A stretch of DNA of 64,000 nt, taken from the NCBI RefSeq assembly GCF_017873675.1, contig NZ_JAGGKK010000014.1:55410-119409 (forward strand), written 5' to 3'. Under the pieces are notes generated by a model. It was not told where the DNA came from. It ran no database searches and worked only from the letters and a program-made list of their open reading frames with translations. The stretch's first letter is position 1; every line of letters starts with the position of its first letter. Below are positions 42,377 to 51,796 of the stretch, piece after piece. This DNA comes from Virgibacillus litoralis. Lineage in GTDB: Bacteria > Bacillota > Bacilli > Bacillales > Amphibacillaceae. The position numbers and the translations under genes were made by a program.

Positions 42377-43492
42377 ATGACAATCCCTATCAAACAGTTT
42401 AAACTTCGAAGACTTAGAATGATGTTAAATAATCCTTTTACAACAAGTTTTGGAACGATACAGGAAAAAGAATTCTTTGTCACTGAAGCTATTGATGAAG
42501 ACGGAAATCGTGGTTTTGGTGAATCTGTTGCTTTTACAAGCCCGTGGTATAACGAAGAAACAGTTCAAACAACCCAGCATATAATTAAGGATTTTTTAAT
42601 AAAGCTAATACAAGAAAACAAAATCAGTCATCCTGATGATCTGTTGGAAGTTTTTAAACCGATTAGAGGAAATAATATGGCAAAGTCAGCACTAGAAGGG
42701 GCAATTTGGGACCTCTATGCAAAACGCCTAAATATTCCTCTATTTAAAGCGCTTGGTGGCACAAAGAAAGAAATTGAGGTTGGAATCAGTATCGGTATCC
42801 AGCCAAGTGTAGAAAAACTTTTACAAACGATTGATCATTATGTGAAAGAAGGATATAAACGCATCAAAATCAAAATTAAGCCAGGTTGGGATTATGAAGT
42901 TCTTCGTGAAGTTAAGTCACATTTTCCAACTATACCAATCATGGCGGACGCTAATTCTGCTTATACACTGAATGATATAAATCATCTGCAAAAGTTAGAC
43001 GAACTGGATTTACTAATGATTGAACAACCATTAGCACATGATGACATTGTTGACCATTCCAAGCTGCAGGCAGCTATGCATACACCAATTTGCCTGGACG
43101 AAAGTATTCATTCACTCGAAGATACACAAAAGGCAATTCAGCTACAAAGCTGTAAAATTATTAACATTAAAATCGGCAGAGTCGGTGGGCTTTCGGAAGC
43201 GAAACGTATTCATGACTTATGCAAACAGAACGGTATTGATGTCTGGTGTGGCGGGATGCTGGAGGCTGGAATTGGCCGAGCACATAATATTGCACTAACT
43301 ACTCTGCCACAATTCGTTTTGCCAGGTGATACAGCCGCTTCAGCTCTGTATTGGAAAAAAGACATTATTAAGCCTGAGGTTACAGTAGAAAATGGTGTCA
43401 TTACAGTCCCAGACCGGCCTGGTATCGGCTATGAAATTGATGAGAAAGCATTAGAGAATTTTACTGTTGAAGAAGAAGTATTCCAATTGTGA
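42377..43492 (+). CDS. OSBS/N-succinylamino acid racemase family enzyme
   Basis: 371 residues, MenC-like subgroup of the enolase superfamily. KxK motif [11 protein letters not shown]; metal ligands in [13 protein letters not shown] (Asp), LLMIEQPLA (Glu) and ICLDESI (Asp); second-half catalytic Lys in [11 protein letters not shown]. Length and motif set match OSBS and N-succinylamino acid racemase enzymes of Geobacillus and Bacillus. The neighbours (M20, GNAT) favour the racemase role over menaquinone synthesis; both activities are usual in this group. GGAGG lies before ATG. Confidence 0.92.
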   Translation: MTIPIKQFKLRRLRMMLNNPFTTSFGTIQEKEFFVTEAIDEDGNRGFGESVAFTSPWYNEETVQTTQHIIKDFLIKLIQENKISHPDDLLEVFKPIRGNNMAKSALEGAIWDLYAKRLNIPLFKALGGTKKEIEVGISIGIQPSVEKLLQTIDHYVKEGYKRIKIKIKPGWDYEVLREVKSHFPTIPIMADANSAYTLNDINHLQKLDELDLLMIEQPLAHDDIVDHSKLQAAMHTPICLDESIHSLEDTQKAIQLQSCKIINIKIGRVGGLSEAKRIHDLCKQNGIDVWCGGMLEAGIGRAHNIALTTLPQFVLPGDTAASALYWKKDIIKPEVTVENGVITVPDRPGIGYEIDEKALENFTVEEEVFQL

Positions 43493-43531
43493 TTTCCTGT
43501 TTGATAAATATAAAGGTGGAGGGGTTTTTAG

Positions 43532-44692
43532 ATGAAGAATCTGTTTGAGGGAGCATTTGGAAGGTATTTGCTGCCAGCAATCATTATTCAATCTGTTTTG
43601 ATTGGCGGTGGGTTTGCAACAGGAAGAGAGATTGTTCAGTACGGTGCTAAATTTGGAGCGCTAGGATGGCTTGGCGGTATCGGTATCTTATTTGGTTTTA
43701 TAGTTATGGCTGTCCTGATGTTCGAATTCGCACGTAAATACAAGGCATTCGAATATCGCAAATTATTAAAAGAACTTATCGGTCCATTCTGGTTTTTATT
43801 CGATATTGTATACTTGTTGCTTGCAATCTTAATCATTGCCATCATGGCTTCAGCAACCGGAGAAATTCTAAACAACACACTTGGACTAAATTACTGGGTT
43901 GGTGTCAGTCTGATAACAGTTATTGTTGGTGTGTTGAACTTCTACGGAAAAGGACTTATTGAACGCTTTAAAACATTTGGTACATTAGCATTAATGATTG
44001 GTTACCTGGTTTTTGCTGCTCTTGTTATTGGAACTACATGGGATGATGCTATGGCAGTATTGTCTTCTGGAGATACGAGTTATATGCCTGGAGAAGTGTC
44101 AATATTTGCCGTGTTATGGACCGGTATATTGTATGTTGGCTATAACTTGGCTGTATTTCCGGCAGCGTTATTTACCATTGAACGCCAGAAATCACGAAAG
44201 GAATCTGTAATATCTGGTATTATTGCCGGCGTGCTTATGACTTTCCCATGGTTCTTAACGTACTTCAGTCTTATGGGATTCTATCCTTCAGAAGAGGTGT
44301 TCGGAGCTTCCGTACCATGGCTTGTCATGCTGCAGGATTTCCCTACGATTGTTATCGTGATATTCGGTATTGTTGTCGGCTGGACACTAGTCGAAACATC
44401 TTCTGGAATGATCCATGCGTTTGTTGACCGTATGGAGGCACAAATGGAAGAGCATGCTAACAAATCGCTTACTTCTTCACAAAGAGGTATGATCGCAGTT
44501 GGTACACTAATCTTAGCTATGATTCTCTCGCAAGTAGGAATCATCGACTTAATTTCAACAGGCTATACAGCAATGGCATATGCGATGATTGCAGTATTCG
44601 CCATCCCACTATTAACAATAGGGGTATACAAGATATTCTTTAAAAAAGATGAAGAAGTTGCTATTGATGAAGCAGACAGCAGTAATGGATAG
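43532..44692 (+). CDS. YkvI-type membrane transporter
   Basis: 386 residues with ten or eleven membrane segments: AIIIQSVLIGGGFATGREIVQYG is the signature start, then GWLGGIGILFGFIVMA. YkvI proteins are distant APC-superfamily carriers (related to amino acid carriers and GerAB). Last gene of the D-amino acid operon, followed by a strong terminator, so it probably carries the amino acid or its N-succinyl form. GGAGGGG lies before ATG. Confidence 0.85.
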   Translation: MKNLFEGAFGRYLLPAIIIQSVLIGGGFATGREIVQYGAKFGALGWLGGIGILFGFIVMAVLMFEFARKYKAFEYRKLLKELIGPFWFLFDIVYLLLAILIIAIMASATGEILNNTLGLNYWVGVSLITVIVGVLNFYGKGLIERFKTFGTLALMIGYLVFAALVIGTTWDDAMAVLSSGDTSYMPGEVSIFAVLWTGILYVGYNLAVFPAALFTIERQKSRKESVISGIIAGVLMTFPWFLTYFSLMGFYPSEEVFGASVPWLVMLQDFPTIVIVIFGIVVGWTLVETSSGMIHAFVDRMEAQMEEHANKSLTSSQRGMIAVGTLILAMILSQVGIIDLISTGYTAMAYAMIAVFAIPLLTIGVYKIFFKKDEEVAIDEADSSNG

Positions 44693-44704
44693 AGATTGAG
44701 GAGA

Positions 44705-44735
44705 GCCCCGCATGTTTTTGCCATGCGGGGTTTTT
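44705..44735 (+). terminator. Terminator of the D-amino acid operon
   Basis: GCCCCGCATG and CATGCGGGG form a GC-rich stem with a 7-nt loop, followed by five T residues. Confidence 0.92.
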
Positions 44736-44780
44736 CTGATTAGGTCAGGGGGGCCGATATCATCTGAAAAGGCTTGCATA

Positions 44781-45020
44781 TCAACTGGAATATGGTTTTA
44801 TCACCCCGTTAGCCTAGATATCAACCGGAATGTGTCTTTATCAACTTGTTAGCATGGATATCAACCGGAATGTGTCTTTATCAACTTGTTAGCATGGATA
44901 TCAACCGGAATGTGTCTTTATCAACTTGTTAGCATGGATATCAACCGGAATGTGTCTTTATCAACTTGTTAGCATGGATATCATCCGGAATGTGTCTTTA
45001 TCAACCGGCAACCGGTTGGG
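44781..45020. repeat. Tandem array of six 40-bp units (two 20-nt halves)
   Basis: Unit: TCAACCGGAATGTGTCTTTA followed by TCAACTTGTTAGCATGGATA. Copies start at 44781 (diverged), 44821, 44861, 44901, 44941 and 44981 (second half diverged); the middle four are identical. Each half starts with TCAAC, so the elementary period is 20 nt. There is no spacer variation of the CRISPR type. Confidence 0.9.
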
Positions 45021-45034
45021 ACAGTTATCAACCG

Positions 45035-45070
45035 AAAAAAAAGGACCTCTCAGTCGAAACTGGAGGCCCT
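45035..45070 (-). terminator. Terminator of ppaC
   Basis: On the minus strand, AGGGCCTCCAG and CTGAGAGGTCCT pair with bulges and are followed by eight T residues. Confidence 0.7.
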
Positions 45071-45081
45071 CCTTCATCTAG

Positions 45082-46014
45082 TTATTTTGTAAATTCTTCA
45101 GTCAGATTTGTCACGATTTGCTTTTTACGTGATACAACACCTTTAAGCAATGCGCGGTTATTGTCATCCAACGTCACATTAAACGCTTTAGTAACGTTAT
45201 CTTTCGCTTCACCTAATGCAAGCACTTCTGAGTCGTTGTTTAAAATATCTGTAACAACGAATAAGAATAAATCAAGGTTTTTATCCTTTATAATCTGGGC
45301 AATCTCTGTTTCCAGATCTGTTTGAAATTGATAGATCTTCTTCGTATCGACTGCGTTTACTTGAGCTATTTCAACTTTTGCATCACCCATGGAAAATTCC
45401 TTGGCATCCATCGTGATAAAATCAAGTACTGACTTGTCGCTCAAATCAGCACCGGCTTGAAGCATTTCAAAACCGTATGTTTCCAGATTTACACCTGCAA
45501 TTTCGGCTAATTCATAAGCTGCTTCAACATCTACTTTTGTACATGTTGGTGATTTTAATAATAACGAATCAGAAATGATTGCTGAAAGTAATAGTCCAGC
45601 GATATCTTTCGTTACAGCTACACCATTTTCTTTGTACATTTTGTTCAAAATCGTTGCTGTACAGCCAACTGGCTCAGCACGGAAATATAACGGTTCTTTC
45701 GTTTCAAAGTTCGAAATACGATGATGATCAATTACTTCGGAAATGTGTACATCTTTAATGTTTTCCACACTTTGCTGAAATTCATTATGATCAACTAAAA
45801 TAACATTTTTTACATCCTCGTCAACTTTTTCAATAAACTGAGGTGCGTCAACTGAAAAATAATCGAGAGCGAATTGCGTTTCTTTGCTGACAGAACCAAG
45901 TCTTGCGGGTTCTGCATCAAACCCAAGCTTATTTTTCAAATCTGCATATGCTAATGCAGAGCAAATAGTATCAGTATCCGGATTTTTATGACCAAAAATT
46001 AATGTCTTGTCCAT
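45082..46014 (-). CDS. ppaC: Manganese-dependent inorganic pyrophosphatase PpaC
   Basis: 310 residues from ATG at 46014 (GGAG 8 nt upstream). DHH-superfamily ligands: [21 protein letters not shown], and the DHHR of [12 protein letters not shown]; the C-terminal DHHA2 substrate site is [13 protein letters not shown]. It hydrolyses pyrophosphate to drive biosynthesis. Very close to B. subtilis PpaC (309 residues). Confidence 0.96.
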   Translation of the reverse strand: MDKTLIFGHKNPDTDTICSALAYADLKNKLGFDAEPARLGSVSKETQFALDYFSVDAPQFIEKVDEDVKNVILVDHNEFQQSVENIKDVHISEVIDHHRISNFETKEPLYFRAEPVGCTATILNKMYKENGVAVTKDIAGLLLSAIISDSLLLKSPTCTKVDVEAAYELAEIAGVNLETYGFEMLQAGADLSDKSVLDFITMDAKEFSMGDAKVEIAQVNAVDTKKIYQFQTDLETEIAQIIKDKNLDLFLFVVTDILNNDSEVLALGEAKDNVTKAFNVTLDDNNRALLKGVVSRKKQIVTNLTEEFTK

Positions 46015-46091
46015 GTTCATTTCTCCTTTAAAACTTTGTAATCTTTATTTCCCCAACTATTAGATTACCATAATTAATTAGTTTATGGACA

Positions 46092-46655
46092 CTAATTTGC
46101 AGTTTTCAATGTTTCGGTAACTTTCCAAATAGTATCATACCCATTATAGTTGTTCAACGCAATATCCAAGTCATGGAACATACGATGCAGGTTTCTCACA
46201 TGTTCTGTTTCCTGTTCATTAATTGCATTTTTGGCCAATTCCTGTATTCGCTCTATATCAGCCCTCAGCGCATCATCCTTCACATTTAAAAGTTTCTCAT
46301 CCAAGGTACTTAGTATATTATTAGCCTGATCCTTTTGCTCTACCCAATCAAGTGAAGCTATACTTCCATACCCTGTTGTCTCATTATAAAAATCATGCAT
46401 TTTTGCAATAAACTGTCCAATATCCGAGTGGTCTTTTCCAACCGTGTCTTGAACTTCCTCAACCTTTTCCATTGTTTCCTCAGAAACAGGCTCTTCATTT
46501 CCGTTTGCATTGTTTTCGCTGCTGAATATTGACTTAATATCTAAGTTAAATATATTAAAAAAGAATAAAAAAGACCCAATAATTGTAACTAAAATAACGC
46601 TTAATATTGTCCAGCCGAACCAACCCATCTTTGAACCATGGTTTCTTTTAGCCAA
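46092..46655 (-). CDS. Single-span membrane protein of unknown function
   Basis: 187 residues from TTG at 46655 (GAGGAG 7 nt upstream; the GTG at 46670 is within the site). Basic N-terminus KRNHGSKMGWFG, one membrane segment (about 12-30), an acidic linker, then an alpha-helical extracytoplasmic domain (SDIGQFIAKMHDFYNETTGYG). It is on the same strand as a related-looking membrane gene upstream (46731). No family recognised. Confidence 0.72.
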   Translation of the reverse strand: MAKRNHGSKMGWFGWTILSVILVTIIGSFLFFFNIFNLDIKSIFSSENNANGNEEPVSEETMEKVEEVQDTVGKDHSDIGQFIAKMHDFYNETTGYGSIASLDWVEQKDQANNILSTLDEKLLNVKDDALRADIERIQELAKNAINEQETEHVRNLHRMFHDLDIALNNYNGYDTIWKVTETLKTAN

Positions 46656-46730
46656 AAAGACACTCCTCACTATTTTTCATGCTATACTCTAGTTTATCAA
46701 AACGCCTATACATTTTCTTGTATATACTGT

Positions 46731-47237
46731 TTAATTCAACTTATTATACCACGCTATAATGGCATATTTTATTTCAGAATCGTGAACTTCTTCTATCCCA
46801 AACCTATCGACATCTACTACTTTCACATAATACCCAGAATCGCCTTTGAATTTGACAAGACAAAAACCTTCTTTTGGTGATGGAACAATTTCAGAAATAT
46901 CCTCATCTATATACTTTTCTTTTATTTTTTCCTTATCTAATTCTTCTAAAGTCCAGGAAACTGATGAATCACCTTCTAACGGTTTCATGTTATGGAATGC
47001 TTCCTTCGTTAAAGAAGGTGTTTTTTCATTAATCATATGGAGTAATTTTATTATTTCTGAAAAACCTAGGAACAGCATACCACTTACAAAACCGCCAATT
47101 GCCCAGGTAAAGAAAATTGACCAATTCATAACACCATAATAATCAGCATTTCCCAAAATCAGACCCACTATTATACCAATTGACATTTGCGCGATTCCAA
47201 TAATAAATAATATTTTTGCTACAACGTTCTCATTCAT
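46731..47237 (-). CDS. Two-span membrane protein of unknown function
   Basis: 168 residues from ATG at 47237; GGAG lies about 11 nt upstream. Two hydrophobic segments (about 8-30 and 40-62), then a soluble domain with ISEIVPSPKEGFCLVKFKGDSG. A longer start at 47285 is unsupported. Nearby gene 46092-46655 is similar in layout. Function unknown. Confidence 0.72.
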   Translation of the reverse strand: MNENVVAKILFIIGIAQMSIGIIVGLILGNADYYGVMNWSIFFTWAIGGFVSGMLFLGFSEIIKLLHMINEKTPSLTKEAFHNMKPLEGDSSVSWTLEELDKEKIKEKYIDEDISEIVPSPKEGFCLVKFKGDSGYYVKVVDVDRFGIEEVHDSEIKYAIIAWYNKLN

Positions 47238-47348
47238 ATGTATTCTAACTCCTTTCTTCCTATTAATTCTTTTATGAACAATCATTTTCCTTTATTTTTT
47301 CATTAATTATTCCTATAGTATATGAAGGTAATATGAAAGGATTTTTTC

Positions 47349-48467
47349 ATGAAACAATTTATTGTAATAGGCGCGGGAATACTTGGTGCATCTACAGCAT
47401 ACCAGCTTTCTAAGTCTGGTGCTAAAGTTGTGATTATTGATCGCCAGGACACAGGTCAAGCTACCGATGCTGCTGCAGGCATTGTAGCCCCCTGGCTTTC
47501 AAAACGCCGAAATCAGGCTTGGTACAAGCTTGCAAAAGGCGGAGCACGTATTTACCAGGACCTGATTCAGGAATTAGCTGAAGATGGAGAAACAAATACA
47601 GGCTATTCACGCGTGGGCGCAATCAATCTTCATACAGATGAGGAGAAATTAATTGCTATGAAGGAACATGCCTATAAGCGACGAGAAAATGCCCCGGAAA
47701 TTGGAGAAATTACACTACTCAACACGAAACAGACAAAGGAGATTTTTCCACTTGTTTCAGATGAATTTGCAGCTCTTCATGTCAGTGGAGCAGCACGGGT
47801 AGATGGACGTGCATTACGAAACGCACTCATAAGGGGAGCTAAAAAACATGGCGCAAAGGTTATCACCGGTGATGCCCGTTTACTAATAGAAGGAACACAA
47901 ATTACAGGTGTCTCTGTTAACCGTGAGAATTTTGAGGCTGATCAAGTAATAGCAGCAACTGGTGCATGGACGAGCCAACTGCTTCAACCTCTAGGTATGC
48001 ACTTTGATATTAGACCCCAGAAAGCGCAAATCGTGCATTTAAGGCTTCCTGGAATTTCACCAGCTAATTGGCCTGTTGTAAAACCTCCGTTTAACCAATA
48101 TATGCTTACATTTGGTGACAGGGTAGTTGTTGGTTCGACCCATGAGAACAACGTCGGATATGATAACCGTGTGACTGCTGGGGGAATTCAACATATACTT
48201 TCTAACGCAATCAAAATAGCACCAGAGCTTGAAAATGCAAGTATACTTGAAACGCGTGTCGGTTTTCGACCGATGACACCGGAATCTGTTCCAGTGATTG
48301 GCAGTCTGCCTGGATATAATGGTTTATTGCTGGCAAATGGGCTTGGATCTTCGGGTCTTACGATAGGGCCATATGTAGGAAAGCAACTAGCAGACATTGC
48401 ATTAGAAAAAGAGTTGGAAATCGATTTAGCCAACTATGATATGAAGCGACTAATTCGGTTAAATTAA
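47349..48467 (+). CDS. FAD-dependent amino acid oxidoreductase (DadA/YurR-like)
   Basis: 372 residues. Dinucleotide-binding GAGILGASTAYQLSKSG at the start, VIIDRQDTGQATDAAAG, and a C-terminal GFRPMTPESVPVIGSLPGYNGLLLANGLGSSG, the DAO family signature. Layout like B. subtilis YurR. Likely oxidises a D-amino acid, glycine or N-methylglycine derivative (inference). AAAGG lies before ATG. The bidirectional terminator at its end separates it from uspA. Confidence 0.9.
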   Translation: MKQFIVIGAGILGASTAYQLSKSGAKVVIIDRQDTGQATDAAAGIVAPWLSKRRNQAWYKLAKGGARIYQDLIQELAEDGETNTGYSRVGAINLHTDEEKLIAMKEHAYKRRENAPEIGEITLLNTKQTKEIFPLVSDEFAALHVSGAARVDGRALRNALIRGAKKHGAKVITGDARLLIEGTQITGVSVNRENFEADQVIAATGAWTSQLLQPLGMHFDIRPQKAQIVHLRLPGISPANWPVVKPPFNQYMLTFGDRVVVGSTHENNVGYDNRVTAGGIQHILSNAIKIAPELENASILETRVGFRPMTPESVPVIGSLPGYNGLLLANGLGSSGLTIGPYVGKQLADIALEKELEIDLANYDMKRLIRLN

Positions 48468-48470
48468 TAA

Positions 48471-48499
48471 AGGCTGTCCCCGAAGTTCAGGGACAGCCT
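48471..48499. terminator. Bidirectional terminator between the oxidase and UspA genes
   Basis: AGGCTGTCCC and GGGACAGCCT form a perfect 10-bp stem with a 9-nt loop, between convergent genes. Confidence 0.88.
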
Positions 48500-48509
48500 C
48501 TTATAATTT

Positions 48510-48926
48510 CTATTTAACTATTAGTACTGGACAATCTGCGCGTTTAGCAACTTTGTGACTGACACTTCCTAGAATCAGAGTTTGCAAGTTATTAAGACCT
48601 CTGCTTCCGATAACGACACAGTCAAATTTGTTTTCATTTGCATGCTCTACAATTGTCGGTCCTGCTTCACCATGTAAAATATTTGTCTCAAAATCCACAC
48701 CTGAAACTTCCAGTAAGTTCTTTACTGCCTTAATCTTCTCTTTACGCTTTTTTTCAACTTCAAATTTATTAGCATGGTGCAAAACATCAGATTTTGATGT
48801 TTGCCCATCAACAGCATAAACAATTTCAATTTTTCCATCGAATTTTTCGGCAAGCTCAATAGCATACTTTGCAGATCGTGCTGAGTGTTCTGAACCATCA
48901 GTCGCCAACATTATTTTTTTAAACAC
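48510..48926 (-). CDS. Universal stress protein (UspA family)
   Basis: 138 residues from GTG at 48926 (GAGG 8 nt upstream). Start KKIMLATDGSEHSARSAKYAI, and the ATP-binding G-x2-G-x9-G(S/T) as VIGSRGLNNLQTLILGSVSHKVA. One Usp domain. Adjacent downstream of a SulP transporter, a frequent association in Bacillaceae, so it may modulate the transporter. Confidence 0.93.
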   Translation of the reverse strand: MFKKIMLATDGSEHSARSAKYAIELAEKFDGKIEIVYAVDGQTSKSDVLHHANKFEVEKKRKEKIKAVKNLLEVSGVDFETNILHGEAGPTIVEHANENKFDCVVIGSRGLNNLQTLILGSVSHKVAKRADCPVLIVK

Positions 48927-48966
48927 AAGCCTCACCTCTTTAATCTCATCTTAACATTTTAAAACC

Positions 48967-50427
48967 TTAATGTCCTGATGCTTTTGAAAGTCCACCCATG
49001 CGATTTTTTAAATGCTGACTATCCTCATTCAATCCACTATAGTAGACTTCTATATCATTCTGCTCAAATTTCATTTCTATTTTATCTAAAGCACCTATAG
49101 CTGAATCATCCCATAGGTGTGCATGCGTTAAGTCAATTTCTACTTCTTGAACAGTATCTGTAAAATTAAACTTCTTTGGAAAGTCAGTTACCGATGCAAA
49201 AAATAATTGCCCATGGACGCGGTAAATTTTCTTCTCGCCATTTAATGAAAGTTCTTTTGTTACTTTTGTTTTAGATATTTTTGCTGCAAAGAATATTGCA
49301 CTCAGTAATACACCTGCAAGAACACCCTTTGAAAGATCATGTGTGACAACAACAATCACAACGGTGGTTACCATAACGGCAGCATCTGATTTGGGAAGCT
49401 TATGCAGAGTCCGTATCGATGACCAGTCAAATGTTCCTATTGCCACCATAAACATAACGCCAACTAAGGCTGCCATTGGAATTTGCACAACTACTCCACC
49501 TAACACAATAATTAAAAACATAAGAAATACACCTGCAACCAGAGAAGACAGACGACCATTTCCACCTGACTTCACATTAATGACAGACTGCCCGATCATC
49601 GCACAGCCAGCCATACCACCAAAGAAGCCAGTCACAACATTAGCAATACCTTGCCCGCGTGTTTCTTTATTTTTATTGCTTTCTGTGTCAGTCATATCAT
49701 CAACTATATTAGCTGTTAGCAACGATTCCAATAGCCCAACAATTGCTAACGCAGCTGAGTAAGGAAGAATAATCATAAGTGTTTCCCATGTCAACGGAAT
49801 TGATGGGATTAAAAACACTGGCAGCTGCTGTGTTAATGCACCCATGTCTCCAACTGTACGCACACCGATATCACCAAAAATTACAATTGCTGTAATTGCG
49901 ATAATTGCCACTAGTGTTGATGGCACTGCTTTTGTAAGTCGCGGTAAAAGATAAATAATTACAAGCGTTAGCCCTACAAGAGCATACATGATCCAAGACT
50001 CATCTACAAAATGCTGTAGTTGAGCTGTAAAAATTAATATTGCCAGTGCATTAACAAATCCGACCATCACCGAACGTGGCACAAATTTCATAACACTGGA
50101 TAATTTGAATATACCTACTAAAACCTGAATAACTCCTGTTAGAATTGTAGCAGCTAGTAAGTATTGTAACCCATAGTCAGCAACTAAGTTAACCATCAGA
50201 AGCGCCATTGCACCTGTTGCTGCTGAGATCATTCCAGGCCGTCCGCCAACAAATGCAATAACTACAGCAATACAAAACGATGCATAAAGACCAACCATTG
50301 GATCTACCCCTGCAATAATTGAAAAGGCTATTGCCTCTGGAATCAGTGCCATTGCGACAACCATTCCAGCCAAAACATCACCTTTAATATTGCCAAACCA
50401 TTTTTGCTTTATCTGTTCTACTCTCAA
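48967..50427 (-). CDS. SulP family anion transporter
   Basis: 486 residues from TTG at 50427 (AGAGGT 7 nt upstream). About eleven to twelve membrane segments, SulP landmarks [24 protein letters not shown] and [24 protein letters not shown], followed by a C-terminal STAS-like domain (residues about 395-480, [16 protein letters not shown]). It may move bicarbonate, sulfate or other anions; the sequence alone does not decide. Downstream is a UspA gene, 41 nt away, probably in the same unit. Confidence 0.92.
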   Translation of the reverse strand: MRVEQIKQKWFGNIKGDVLAGMVVAMALIPEAIAFSIIAGVDPMVGLYASFCIAVVIAFVGGRPGMISAATGAMALLMVNLVADYGLQYLLAATILTGVIQVLVGIFKLSSVMKFVPRSVMVGFVNALAILIFTAQLQHFVDESWIMYALVGLTLVIIYLLPRLTKAVPSTLVAIIAITAIVIFGDIGVRTVGDMGALTQQLPVFLIPSIPLTWETLMIILPYSAALAIVGLLESLLTANIVDDMTDTESNKNKETRGQGIANVVTGFFGGMAGCAMIGQSVINVKSGGNGRLSSLVAGVFLMFLIIVLGGVVVQIPMAALVGVMFMVAIGTFDWSSIRTLHKLPKSDAAVMVTTVVIVVVTHDLSKGVLAGVLLSAIFFAAKISKTKVTKELSLNGEKKIYRVHGQLFFASVTDFPKKFNFTDTVQEVEIDLTHAHLWDDSAIGALDKIEMKFEQNDIEVYYSGLNEDSQHLKNRMGGLSKASGH

Positions 50428-50720
50428 TTTTTTACCTCTTTCTATAGTATAGTGTTGCTAAGCTTTCTATAAAGCTTAAACCGATTTCAACCTACGAATC
50501 ATACCATAGAATCTGTAATTGACAAAATGCCAAGAAAGCGTAAACATTGAAATGTTGCTCCAATTTCCGCTTATTTTCACTATTTTCCTAGGGGATATAT
50601 CTTTTACTATATTAATAAGAGCCAATTTTTGACTAAAGCATGACTTTTGTCTTACAACTATTTACAGCAGGATGCGGTTTTGCTAATCTAACATTAAGTA
50701 TAATTAGGAGGTAAACTGCT

Positions 50721-50867
50721 GTGAGTAGTAAGATTGTAGTCTTAATAATTGTTGCTTTAACGCTAATCATATTAATTTTTGGCTGGTTCTTTTTGAAAAA
50801 TGTTATGGTTAAATTTGATGTAGATCAAGACACATCTCAACAGGAAATTCATTTAGATACATTTTAA
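50721..50867 (+). CDS. Small single-span membrane protein (48 residues)
   Basis: GTG at 50721 follows AGGAGG by 8-9 nt. The start SSKIVVLIIVALTLIILIFG is one hydrophobic helix, then a charged tail ending EIHLDTF. A terminator follows the stop. Good RBS and terminator support a real gene; no relative is recognised. Confidence 0.7.
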   Translation: MSSKIVVLIIVALTLIILIFGWFFLKNVMVKFDVDQDTSQQEIHLDTF

Positions 50868-50882
50868 ACCCAAAAAATATTA

Positions 50883-50921
50883 AAGCCCAAAAGTGAATTA
50901 GAGTCACTTCCGGGCTTTTTT
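50883..50921 (+). terminator. Terminator of the 48-residue gene
   Basis: AAGCCC pairs with GGGCTT and AAGTGA with TCACTT in the same hairpin, followed by T residues. Confidence 0.85.
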
Positions 50922-50972
50922 AGCAGTTAAGGCTTTCGCCCATTATGACTTGGCGACAAGCCAAGATTTCTA
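50922..50972 (-). repeat. Dispersed element, truncated copy E
   Basis: GCAGTTAAGGCTTTCGCC, then CTTGGCGACAAGCCAAG; both ends of the 85-bp element with the middle deleted. Confidence 0.75.
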
Positions 50973-51036
50973 TTTTACCCACTAATCATAAGTAGTCAGG
51001 AAATCATTATTAGGGAGCTTGAGAATTCACATTTAC

Positions 51037-51693
51037 TTAACCACTTGCTCTTGAAGAAGTAAGATGCTTTTCGTGGTACTTTGCTTGTATTTGATTGATA
51101 AGTTTATCAAAGCGCAGAAATGTAAACTGAAAAATTGGGCTTTGTATAAATGTGAATATAAATGTGAAAATAAATACCGGTCCTCCCAAAATCAATCCTA
51201 ATACCAGCACTGAGCTCTCCGTTATAATACGAACCCTACCAATAGGTGCACCTAATTTATCTGAAATGGATAGCATAAATCCATCACGTGGCCCTGATCC
51301 AACCCTCGCAGCATTATATAAACCACCTCCGAATCCCATTACTACAATCCCTATCCCCATCAAAATAGCATCTGTCCAGGAATGGCTCGCTTCAGGCAGA
51401 AAATCAAGCCATAAAAAGAGATCCACAAACATGCCAACGAGAAACGCATTTAAAAATGTACCTAATTTTATATAACTTTTATCCAAAATCCAGGACACTA
51501 TTATTAACGTGAAGCCACATGCAACATTCCATGTACCAATCGTTAAACCAAATATTTCAAAGAGGCCTACATTTAATACATCCCATGGGTGAATACCTAA
51601 GTGTTGAACATTGATCGTTACAGAAATCCCGAAACTAAAAAAAATAAGCCCCACGACGAAAAAGGACCATCGTATAACAGCCAGTATAATCAC
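51037..51693 (-). CDS. YczE/YyaS-type membrane protein
   Basis: 218 residues, five hydrophobic segments, family landmarks GISVTINVQHLGIHPWDVL, GLTIGTWNVACGF and GSGPRDGFML. The start is uncertain: GTG at 51693 has AAAGAAGG directly adjacent; a later start may be used. Second family member in the window besides that at 27448. Function unknown. Confidence 0.85.
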   Translation of the reverse strand: MIILAVIRWSFFVVGLIFFSFGISVTINVQHLGIHPWDVLNVGLFEIFGLTIGTWNVACGFTLIIVSWILDKSYIKLGTFLNAFLVGMFVDLFLWLDFLPEASHSWTDAILMGIGIVVMGFGGGLYNAARVGSGPRDGFMLSISDKLGAPIGRVRIITESSVLVLGLILGGPVFIFTFIFTFIQSPIFQFTFLRFDKLINQIQAKYHEKHLTSSRASG

Positions 51694-51796
51694 CCTTCTT
51701 TCTTAGATGTTTAATCCATACTTTCTTATATATTTAAGAATTATACAAGATTGTCACCAAAAAAACTACCTTGATCGAATTAGAGGATTATCTTAG

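Larger units (their letters stand above)
44693..45081. other. Intergenic region with terminators and a 40-bp tandem array
   Basis: Contains the terminator of the D-amino acid operon (44705-44735), six tandem copies of a 40-bp unit (44781-45020), and the terminator of ppaC (45035-45070). No gene. Confidence 0.8.

Noticed and set aside
42377..43492. Menaquinone MenC as the sole call
   Set aside because: No other men gene nearby, and the M20 and GNAT neighbours fit N-succinylamino acid racemase; dual activity cannot be excluded.
44781..45020. Tandem units as a CRISPR array
   Set aside because: Units are contiguous with no variable spacers, no leader, and no cas genes in the window.
44966..45325. 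Plus-strand ORF over the array and the ppaC end
   Set aside because: Shadow of ppaC plus repeat; no binding site.
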